Origin: JABWBJ01 sp035646395
GTDB lineage: Bacteria; Gemmatimonadota; Gemmatimonadetes; Gemmatimonadales; Gemmatimonadaceae
NCBI GenBank assembly: GCA_035646395.1
Contig: DASRPK010000329.1
Location: 1-21,628 of the forward strand
DNA length: 21,628 nt
Direction of reading: 5' to 3'
Shown here one piece after another: positions 13,940-20,920 of the stretch. The stretch's first letter is position 1, and every line of letters starts with the position of its first letter. The notes under the pieces are model-generated. The model had not been told where the DNA came from. It was given only the letters and a program-made list of their open reading frames with translations, and ran no database searches. Both the position numbers and the translations under genes were made by a program.

Positions 13940-16594
13940 TCAGTACGCGACCCATCGACCGGGGGGAACGCGGTAACGTTCGACCAGTTCCGCTTTCCCC
14001 CACCGTTCGTAAAGCGCCATGAGAGCGCGCTTCGACTCTCGCACGTTAGGGTGGTCCTGCCCGGCATAGTGTTGCTCGAGGAACTGAAGGGAGCGAAGCA
14101 ACTGCTGCTCGGCGCGCGGCAAATCTCCCTTCGCAAACAGCAACCGGCCGTAGTCGCGCAGGACTTCTCCCCGCACAGCGAGCGATGCACTGTTCTGTTC
14201 CACCGCAGAGGCAAAAATGGCCTCGGCCTCCCGGACTTCTCCCCGCTGCGCGAGAATCAACGCCAGCCGTGGAAGGCGCTGGCTCATGACGGCGGGATGT
14301 CGTGCGCCGAGGGTCCGGATCGAATGCGCCAGTGCTTGGCGCTGGACGGACTCGGCCTCCAACAAGCGATCCTGGCGCGCCAACTCCATGGCCAGCAATT
14401 GCAGCCCCTCCGCCACCTGGGGATGTTCGGGTCCGGTCGCCGAGCGGCGAATCGCGATGGCGCGGCGGAACAGCTGCTCGGCAGTAGCGTCTCCTTCACT
14501 GGAGAGCAGCGTACCCAGGCTGTGAAGTCCGTGCAGGAGCCGGACGCTCTGTTCGCCAAAGTGTCGCTCGATCTGATCGAGTCCGCGTCGGTACATTTGT
14601 TCCGCGGCCACGTGATCCTGCTGGATATCACGCACGTGATCGCCGAGGTGCACCAGGGCATCGCCTGTTGCATGATGTTCCGGCCCAAACGCGGCTTCTG
14701 CTGCGCGTACCGCCTCGCGACTGGTGACGATGGTTTCCTCGAGGCGGCCCTGGCGGCGCAAGTTCGTCGCCAGGGCCTGGAGGACGATGACGCGCTGCGC
14801 CGCCAGCGCACCGCTGTCGGGAAAGATAGACAGCGCCTGACGATACAATCGCTCCTGCTCTGCTCCGCCAGCCAGCCAACCCAACTCATAGAGCGCTTCC
14901 GCGACATCAGGGTGGCGAGTGCCTAACGTGGCCTCACGAATACCGAGCGCTTCGGCCACGAGCGTGCGGGCCTGTTCCCGTTCATTGCGGGCGCGGTAAA
15001 CCCAGGCCAGATGAATCAGGCTGGCCGGCAGCTCCGGCCTGGCAACAGCGCCCGCCTGACGCCGGATGGAAACAGCCTGCTCGAGGTGCCGTTGCGCGTC
15101 GTCCAGCTGCCCCAGGTGCAGCGACATCTGTCCCACCACGTCGAGCAATCGAGCCTGCACGAGCGGCTGGTCGGACAGCGCGTTAGCGCGCGCGGCTCCG
15201 CGTCGCAGGATGTCGATGGCGGTAAGACCTTCCGCCGACGCGGTGTCGTCTGCACCGCCGCTTCGGAAGAGCTCCAACATGAACCCCGCGATCCCTTCGG
15301 ACTGCGCCAGCGCCTGTTCAGCGCGGATGCGCTCGCGATTCGCACGTCGCCCCTGCACGACGGCCGCACTCAGCATCACCACGAGTCCACTGAACATCAG
15401 GCCGGTGGCGGTAACGGCGATCCGATGCCGGTGAGCAAACTTAAGGGCGCGATACCGAAGGCCACCGCGATGGGCGACAACGGGGTGGCGGGCGAGGTGG
15501 CGTTCGATGTCCTCGCGCAACGCGTCGGCCGATGCGTAGCGGTCCCCGGGGTTCTTTTGCAGCGCCATGGCGACGATGCCGTCCATGTCGCCGTGCATCG
15601 CACGGGCCAGCTGCCCCGCGCTCGTGCCTCGCGATGTCGCGTCGACATCTCCACGTGCGGCACGGAGTGACGGCGCTTCAGGAACGTGGTTGCAGATCAC
15701 ATCTGCCATGTCCGCCAGCAATCCGCGCGTGAGGACGTACGGGCGCCGTCCCGTCACCAGAACATAGAGGAGCACGCCGAGCGAGTAGACGTCGGTCGCG
15801 GTCGTGAGCGGATCGCCGCGCACCTGCTCAGGGCTGGCGTATTCGGGCGTCATCGCCCCTGGTTCTTCCTGTGAAGCGTCAGGTAAACGATCGGCGGGAG
15901 CGATGAGCTCAGCGATACCGAAATCCAGCAAATGGACGCGCCCATCGCCGGCGACCAGGATGTTCGACGGCTTGATGTCGCGATGGATGACGAGTTTCTG
16001 GTGGGCGTGCTGCACGGCGGCACACACGTCGCAGAAGAGTGCGAGCCTCGAGCGGAGCGATAGCCGTCGCTGGTCGCACCAGTCGGTGATCGGCTGACCG
16101 TCCACGTATTCCATCACGAGATACGGTCGGCCGTCGTCCACAACGCCGCCGTCGAGCAGGCGCGCAATGTTCGGATGTACCAGGTCGGCGAGGATCTGGC
16201 GCTCAGCGAGGAACCGGCGATGCTGCGGATCGTCGTCCCTGGACTCGTCGATCAGCTTGATGGCGACGCGCTGCTCGAAGTGCCCGTCAGCGCGTTCGGC
16301 CAGGTAGACCTCACCCATGCCGCCACGACCAAGCTCGCGGATGACGCGATATGCCCCGATGCGATCGGGCACTCGTGCCGTGCCGGCCAGCCACGTCGAC
16401 ACGGGCGTCAGGTGTTCAGCAAGGGAATCCATCGGACCCGACGTCGAATCGGCGTCCAGGAGCGAGCGAAGGTTGGCGGCGAGTGCGTCGTCTTCCCGCG
16501 CCACCTGGCTCAGCCGGCGTATGCGCTCGTCAGGCGCAGCCTCACGGAGTTCTGCAAACAGCTGCTGCAGGCGAATCCAGCGATCGCCATCCAT
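13940..16594 (-). CDS. Transmembrane Ser/Thr protein kinase with TPR sensor tail (module 2)
   Basis: The protein has 884 residues when started at ATG 16594, 5 bases after the sigma-factor stop; the frame is open to 16630, but MDGDRW is the natural opening. A helical leader (about 1-55) precedes the kinase domain: GRGGMG (89-94), Lys113 in AIKL, HRDIKPSN (from 204), DFG (224-226) and SPEQVRGD. A membrane helix at about 391-413 is followed by TPRs with HPD-type turns (LGTRHPDVAEAL, TGPEHPQVAEGL). The architecture equals that of the kinase at 7156-9870, but the TPR sequences have diverged, suggesting different ligands. It is the last gene of the sigma/kinase unit and converges on the hydrolase-TPR gene with a 3-base gap and no obvious terminator between them. 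Confidence 0.94.
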   Translation of the reverse strand: MDGDRWIRLQQLFAELREAAPDERIRRLSQVAREDDALAANLRSLLDADSTSGPMDSLAEHLTPVSTWLAGTARVPDRIGAYRVIRELGRGGMGEVYLAERADGHFEQRVAIKLIDESRDDDPQHRRFLAERQILADLVHPNIARLLDGGVVDDGRPYLVMEYVDGQPITDWCDQRRLSLRSRLALFCDVCAAVQHAHQKLVIHRDIKPSNILVAGDGRVHLLDFGIAELIAPADRLPDASQEEPGAMTPEYASPEQVRGDPLTTATDVYSLGVLLYVLVTGRRPYVLTRGLLADMADVICNHVPEAPSLRAARGDVDATSRGTSAGQLARAMHGDMDGIVAMALQKNPGDRYASADALREDIERHLARHPVVAHRGGLRYRALKFAHRHRIAVTATGLMFSGLVVMLSAAVVQGRRANRERIRAEQALAQSEGIAGFMLELFRSGGADDTASAEGLTAIDILRRGAARANALSDQPLVQARLLDVVGQMSLHLGQLDDAQRHLEQAVSIRRQAGAVARPELPASLIHLAWVYRARNEREQARTLVAEALGIREATLGTRHPDVAEALYELGWLAGGAEQERLYRQALSIFPDSGALAAQRVIVLQALATNLRRQGRLEETIVTSREAVRAAEAAFGPEHHATGDALVHLGDHVRDIQQDHVAAEQMYRRGLDQIERHFGEQSVRLLHGLHSLGTLLSSEGDATAEQLFRRAIAIRRSATGPEHPQVAEGLQLLAMELARQDRLLEAESVQRQALAHSIRTLGARHPAVMSQRLPRLALILAQRGEVREAEAIFASAVEQNSASLAVRGEVLRDYGRLLFAKGDLPRAEQQLLRSLQFLEQHYAGQDHPNVRESKRALMALYERWGKAELVERYRVPPGRWVAY

Positions 16595-16599
16595 GATCG

Positions 16600-17172
16600 T
16601 CAGGAAGTCGCGAGTTCCCGGTGCAGCCACGCCCGGGCAAAGGTCCAGTCACGGCTGACGGTAGCCGGTGCGATGTCGAGAGCCGCCGCCGTCTCGTCGA
16701 TGCTGAGACCACCGAAGAACCGGCACTCGACCACGCGTGCCTGCCGAGGATCAAGAGCCTCCAGTTTCTTGAGCGCATCACTCACTGCGATCAAGTCATC
16801 GAGCGGCGACTGGCGCGCCGCGGTGCCGCTCTCGTCGAGCGTCACAGCGGATCCGCCACCGCCGCGCTTCAGCGCTGACCGACGCTCCGCGTGGTCGGCG
16901 AGCACATTCCGCATCGCACGTGAGGCGATCGCGAAGAAATGCGCACGATCTTTCCAGTCGACCTGGCCGGCGGGCATGAGCTCGAGGAACGCTTCATGGA
17001 CGAGGTCTGTGGGCGTCAACGTGTGTTCCGGCCTCTCGCGGCCGAGCCGCCCGCGGGCAATCCGTTTCAATTCGTCGTAGACGCGCGGGAGTATCCGTCC
17101 AAGAGCAGACGGATCGTTCGCAGCGTGAGCGCGGAGGTCGGTGGTGATGTCGGTCGCAGGAGGTTCCATCAT
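16600..17172 (-). CDS. ECF sigma factor, TIGR02999-like, paired with kinase 2
   Basis: This is a 190-residue protein with tandem ATG codons at 17172 and 17169; the open frame to 17250 is not needed. Region 2 has ILPRVYDELKRIARGRL and PTDLVHEAFLEL; region 4 has LDPRQARVVECRFFGGLSIDE and the helix-turn-helix ETAAALDIAPATVSRDW. As in the first sigma factor, the region 2.2 segment has threonines (Thr53, Thr55) where the acidic pair of classical ECF factors sits, although Asp56 partly compensates. No anti-sigma gene is present. The kinase gene follows after 5 bases, and the ADOP permease gene ends 101 bases upstream on the same strand. Regulation through the kinase is inferred from pairing. Confidence 0.93.
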   Translation of the reverse strand: MMEPPATDITTDLRAHAANDPSALGRILPRVYDELKRIARGRLGRERPEHTLTPTDLVHEAFLELMPAGQVDWKDRAHFFAIASRAMRNVLADHAERRSALKRGGGGSAVTLDESGTAARQSPLDDLIAVSDALKKLEALDPRQARVVECRFFGGLSIDETAAALDIAPATVSRDWTFARAWLHRELATS

Positions 17173-17273
17173 TCCAGGGTGGACGACACGATGTGCAGCG
17201 TCCGGGCGTGCCGGAGGAATATCACGCCGCGCCCCGATGCGGAACACCACCCGAATCGCTCAACCAGCGAGTA

Positions 17274-19964
17274 CTATTCGCCGCGTAATACGACCGCCGG
17301 GTCGGTCAGGGCGGCCCGACGCGCCGGCACCAGCGTCGCGAGTAATGTCACCGCGACGATGACAACAACGGCACCACCGAACACGGCCGCGTTCGCAGGA
17401 CTCACCTCATAAAGCAGCGCACGCAGGAAGCGCGCGCTCATCAAGGCGACGATCAGTCCAGCGGTGATACCGAATGCCGCGATCATCGCCCCTTCGCGAA
17501 GCACCAGCCGAGCGACCCCTCGAGGCGCAGCGCCTAACGCGAGCCGGACGCCGAACTCGCGCTCGCGCTGCGCTGCCGCGTACGACGCCACGCTGTACAC
17601 ACCAACCACGCCCAGCACGAGGGCCGCCGCGCCGGAAACGCCTAACAGGATGAGCAGGAGGCTGGCCCGGGCCGTGGCGGCATCGACCACCGTGGAGACT
17701 TGCCGGATGCCCAGCGGTGGGACGCCGGCATCGATACCCTGGACGATCCGTGCCAGCGTTTGGGCCGTTGGTGGCGTGGCGCCTCGCACGACGTACTGCG
17801 CAGTGCGCGACACGTACGGAACCGTCGCGCTGTCCTCATGCATACCAGTGGCTTCCGGCAGCAGCGGAAAATAGAGCATTGGCGCAGGACCGTCCTCGAT
17901 GCGCCCACCCGGCACGTCGCCCACCACACCCACAACCTGGAACAGCGTGGCACGTACGCGAGGATTATCGACGCGGCGCACTCTCCGGCCAATCGCATTG
18001 CCGTCACCAAACAAATCCCGCGCCACCCGTTCACTCAACACGATACCGGCGACTCCGCGCAGGTCGCCCGTCTCGAATGAACGGCCCTGCCGTATCGGTA
18101 TTCTCATCACCCTGAAATAGTCCGAGGATGCCAGCGAGCCGCTCGCCGGAACCATTACGCCCCCGGCGCGATCCGCGGCCTCGAAGCGCATCAGGAACTC
18201 GGGAGCGTCAGTCGATAGCAGCGGCAGCGCCGTGACCGACGCCGCGCCACGGGAGCCAGGAAGCGCGCGAAGCGCGTCGATAACCTGCGTGTGGAACGTC
18301 ACGGCGTGGCGGAGCCTCAGGTACTCCCGGAACGGAAGCGAAACCTCGAACGTGGTCATGCCTTCCGGATCGAAACCAAGTTCCGCGTTGCGGAGGTTCC
18401 AGAAGCTCCGGCCCAGAAGACCGGCGGTCACCACGAGCGCCAGCGCCATCGCAATCTGGACTGCGACCAACCCCCGTTGCGTTCTGCGCCACGTCAGGCC
18501 TGTCGTTGTGCGCGTCGTGCCGTGCGACAGGTGGTCGCGTGTCACCGCTCCCGACGTACGCGTCAGTGTCGTCAGTCCAACCAGCGCCCCGATGATGAGG
18601 GCGGCGACGATGAGCACCGCAACGCTGCCGATTCCGAAGTGGACTTCGTGCAGGCGCGGAATATCGCGTGGCCCGAAACCGAGCTTCGTGGTCATCAGGC
18701 CCGCCGCCACCGGCAAGGCAATGATGAGCGACGCGGCGCCCAGGACGACGCCTTCCACCATGAAGCGGCGCGCCATCGCGCGTCGCGTCGCACCTAACGA
18801 TAACGCGATCGCGACTTCCCGCTCCGCCCGTTCCGCGCGGAGCAGGAAGAGGTTGATGACATTGCAGGTGGCGACGACCAGGACGACCAGGACCATGGCG
18901 CTCAGCAGCAGGAGCTGACTGCGAACCGGCGCGATCGTGGCGTCCTTCATCGATTGCACGCTGGCACTTACACCGGCGCGCTGCATCGAGTCGGCAGTGA
19001 TCGCCGGATAGCGTGAAGGCAGGGCGGGGAGCACCGTGTTCAGCTCGGTCGTCGCCGCGGCGTGGCTCACCCCAGGCCGGAGCCGCGCGATCACGGTGAA
19101 GTGCGCATCGTTGAGCGATGGGCGGCTGACCACGACTCGCGCCGGATACCAGACCTGTACCTCGGGCGACGGGAAGTCGAACGAACGCGGCAGAACTCCG
19201 ACCACCTCACGCGCTCCGAGATTCAGCGGGATCAGACGGCCGATGATCGTCGAATCCCGGCCAAATCGGCGATCCCAGAGTTCTTCCGAGATCATGATCG
19301 GGCTCGATTCCACCCACGCCGTGTCCCCGGGCGCGAAGACCTGGCCCAGGATGGGCCGGACACCGAGCAGCGCGAAGAGTCCCGGCGAGACAAACGCGGC
19401 GTTCACTCGCTCGGCCTCTTCCCCTTCCGCAAGCGTAATCGAATTGTTCGTATAAAATGCCGCGAAGCCTTCAAACGATCGCGTGGCTGCGGCGGCCAGA
19501 TGCACGTACGACGCGTCGGTGTGCAGGTCACTGCTCCGGGGGAGCCCCGGCGTGTGCAGCGACACCCGGACCAGCGCGTCGGGGTTCTCGTAAGGCAGGT
19601 CTCGCAGGAGCACGCCGTACACGATCCCACCGATGCCGGCCGCCGCACCCAGACCGATGCCGAGCGTGATGACCGTGCCAAGCGTGAACGTTGGCGCGCG
19701 GCGGAGCCGTCGCAACGCATGGCGAGTGTCGCGCACGAGATTCTCGAATCCGATGAAGCCGCGAGCGTCGTGCGTTTCATCCCGGAAACGTTCGCGAGCT
19801 CCGAACGCCAGCACCGCCGCGCGCCGGGCCTCGCCAGGCGGCATGCCGAGCCGCTGATTCCTCTCAGTCTCCATTTCGATGTGGAAGCGGAACTCGTCGT
19901 CCTGTTCCGACGCTATGCGTGGGCGCGACACCAGTTCGCGGACGCGCAGGAAGAAGCTGCGCAC
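17274..19964 (-). CDS. ADOP-type ABC transporter permease (MacB/FtsX-like, no ATPase)
   Basis: The protein has 896 residues. The GTG start at 19964, 2 bases after the PadR stop, is chosen over the open frame to 20219, which runs through padR; GGAG lies at 19973-19976. The N-terminal region (EFRFHIEMETERNQRLGM, EARRAAVLAFGARERFRDE, LVRDTRHALRRLRRAPTFT) is the hallmark of the ADOP family (acidobacterial duplicated orphan permease, TIGR03434). It then has two MacB-like halves: membrane helix 1 at about 93-119, an extracytoplasmic domain, a three-helix FtsX core, a fifth helix beginning a second periplasmic domain, and three C-terminal helices with ARYALG-like VRLALGAAP. No ATP-binding subunit is encoded nearby, as usual for this family. 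Probable export or envelope stress role; substrate unknown. Confidence 0.94.
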   Translation of the reverse strand: MRSFFLRVRELVSRPRIASEQDDEFRFHIEMETERNQRLGMPPGEARRAAVLAFGARERFRDETHDARGFIGFENLVRDTRHALRRLRRAPTFTLGTVITLGIGLGAAAGIGGIVYGVLLRDLPYENPDALVRVSLHTPGLPRSSDLHTDASYVHLAAAATRSFEGFAAFYTNNSITLAEGEEAERVNAAFVSPGLFALLGVRPILGQVFAPGDTAWVESSPIMISEELWDRRFGRDSTIIGRLIPLNLGAREVVGVLPRSFDFPSPEVQVWYPARVVVSRPSLNDAHFTVIARLRPGVSHAAATTELNTVLPALPSRYPAITADSMQRAGVSASVQSMKDATIAPVRSQLLLLSAMVLVVLVVATCNVINLFLLRAERAEREVAIALSLGATRRAMARRFMVEGVVLGAASLIIALPVAAGLMTTKLGFGPRDIPRLHEVHFGIGSVAVLIVAALIIGALVGLTTLTRTSGAVTRDHLSHGTTRTTTGLTWRRTQRGLVAVQIAMALALVVTAGLLGRSFWNLRNAELGFDPEGMTTFEVSLPFREYLRLRHAVTFHTQVIDALRALPGSRGAASVTALPLLSTDAPEFLMRFEAADRAGGVMVPASGSLASSDYFRVMRIPIRQGRSFETGDLRGVAGIVLSERVARDLFGDGNAIGRRVRRVDNPRVRATLFQVVGVVGDVPGGRIEDGPAPMLYFPLLPEATGMHEDSATVPYVSRTAQYVVRGATPPTAQTLARIVQGIDAGVPPLGIRQVSTVVDAATARASLLLILLGVSGAAALVLGVVGVYSVASYAAAQREREFGVRLALGAAPRGVARLVLREGAMIAAFGITAGLIVALMSARFLRALLYEVSPANAAVFGGAVVVIVAVTLLATLVPARRAALTDPAVVLRGE

Positions 19965-19966
19965 GA

Positions 19967-20308
19967 TCAGCTCTCCGCGCTGAGGACGAGTGATACGGCG
20001 CTGACAAATCGCTGCCAGCTCGCCTGCTCCTGTCCGAGCGCGCGTCGTCCGGCGGCGGTCAGGGCGTAATATTTCGCACGTCGGTTGTTCTCGGTGGTGC
20101 GCCACTCGGTCGAGATCCAGCCCCGATGTTCGAGGCGGACCAGGGCAGGGTAGATCGACCCCTGGCCGACCTGCAGCGCGTCGTGCGAAAGCTGTTCGAT
20201 GCGCTGCGTGAGCCCCCACCCGTGCATCGGCGTAAGGGACAATGTCTTCAGGATGAGCAGGTCCAGCGTTCCCTGCAGGACCTGTTCGTTAGGCTGCGAG
20301 CGGGCCAA
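19967..20308 (-). CDS. PadR family transcriptional repressor
   Basis: The protein has 113 residues and shows the PadR winged helix: LDLLILKTLSLTPMHGWGLTQRIEQL, then GQGSIYPALVRLEHRGWISTEW and the wing NNRRAKYYALTAAGRRALGQE. This length and pattern match the short PadR-s1 group that sits in front of ADOP permeases. The start is a TTG at 20308, supported by AGGAGAG (20313-20319) at about 4 bases, so translation may be limited. The permease gene begins 2 bases after its stop, so the two are one operon. PadR proteins usually repress their own operon and respond to small, often aromatic, ligands or drugs. A perfect inverted repeat lies just upstream. Confidence 0.94.
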   Translation of the reverse strand: MARSQPNEQVLQGTLDLLILKTLSLTPMHGWGLTQRIEQLSHDALQVGQGSIYPALVRLEHRGWISTEWRTTENNRRAKYYALTAAGRRALGQEQASWQRFVSAVSLVLSAES

Positions 20309-20324
20309 TCGTCTCTCCTACCGG

Positions 20325-20360
20325 CATTCGGGAGGAGAATGGCCAGACTTCTCCCGAATG
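20325..20360. promoter_or_regulatory. Perfect 10-bp inverted repeat, candidate PadR operator
   Basis: CATTCGGGAG (20325-20334) and CTCCCGAATG (20351-20360) form a perfect inverted repeat with a 16-base spacer. It lies 17-52 bases upstream of the padR start and in the 127-bp divergent region shared with the acetyltransferase gene. Half-site centres are 26 bp apart, about 2.5 helical turns. A dimeric repressor site controlling padR and possibly the divergent gene is likely; a leader hairpin is the alternative. Confidence 0.55.
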
Positions 20361-20435
20361 TCAAGAGGAGAGCACGAGCCCGAAGGGTCTTTCGAGCTCG
20401 CGCCGGCCTGTCACAATGCCGAAATTCCAACAATC

Positions 20436-20894
20436 ATGGTGAGCGAATCACGCGCCGTTCAACTGTTGTCCCCGGAGCACGCCGAGGGACTTCGCCTGTT
20501 ATCGACAGACCCTGAATTTTCGGCAGCGGCGGGAGTTGCAGTGGGGCTATCCGCTGAGGGAGCTGCTGAGTACATCGCCGTGGCCGCCAAGGCACGTGAC
20601 GAAGGGAGGTCGTACGTTTTTGTACTGACAGATGGCCCCGACGTGTTGGGCGTCTGCCGCTTGATCGGTGTGCGAGGCGTGCCCCGCCTGATCGTTTCGA
20701 TAGGTCTAGCGTACCGAGGGCAGGGACACGGTTCTTTCCTCGTCAAGCACGTGCTGAAATTTGCCTTCGAGAATCTCAAAGAGGAGCAGGTGACGGCAGG
20801 CGGAGCGTGCCTGCGGCTCCTCGCGCAGTTTGGCCCCCTGTCGGGAGGCCAGGCACTGAGACGTCAGGACTGGCAGGATGACCTTGATCAATGA
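20436..20894 (+). CDS. GNAT-type N-acetyltransferase
   Basis: The protein has 152 residues from ATG 20436; the frame is open back to 20199 but those residues overlap padR on the other strand. The GNAT core is visible in the second half: SYVFVLTDGPDVLGVCRLIG (strands 2-3), then LIVSIGLAYRGQGHGSFLVKHVLKFA, which carries the acetyl-CoA-binding R/Q-x-x-G-x-G/A pattern (RGQGHG). The C-terminal part after VTAGGACLRLLAQFG lacks a typical GF-x-x motif, so this is a divergent member; an altered C-terminus cannot be excluded. No Shine-Dalgarno site is seen. Cytoplasmic; acceptor unknown. It is divergent from padR and 26 bases upstream of the DUF885 gene, so these two may be co-transcribed. Confidence 0.75.
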   Translation: MVSESRAVQLLSPEHAEGLRLLSTDPEFSAAAGVAVGLSAEGAAEYIAVAAKARDEGRSYVFVLTDGPDVLGVCRLIGVRGVPRLIVSIGLAYRGQGHGSFLVKHVLKFAFENLKEEQVTAGGACLRLLAQFGPLSGGQALRRQDWQDDLDQ

Positions 20895-20920
20895 GCCGTG
20901 ACCCTACGACTGAGGCTGTC

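Noticed and set aside
14051..14926. Plus-strand open frame (291 codons) opposite the kinase 2 TPR region
   Set aside because: Antisense shadow of a well-supported TPR coding region; no ribosome site or domain.
16175..17080. Plus-strand open frame (301 codons) opposite kinase 2 and sigma factor 2
   Set aside because: Crosses the boundary of two real antisense genes and shows no protein family features.
17201..17215. 5-bp hairpin between the ADOP permease and sigma factor 2
   Set aside because: TCCGG/CCGGA with a 5-base loop is too short to call a terminator and is expected by chance in GC-rich DNA.
19062..20069. Plus-strand open frame (335 codons) opposite the ADOP permease
   Set aside because: Composition is Arg/Asp/His-rich without domains; the opposite strand clearly encodes membrane helices of the permease.
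19965..20219. N-terminal extension of the ADOP permease
   Set aside because: It runs through padR in another frame; the family N-terminus and a GGAG site fit the GTG at 19964.
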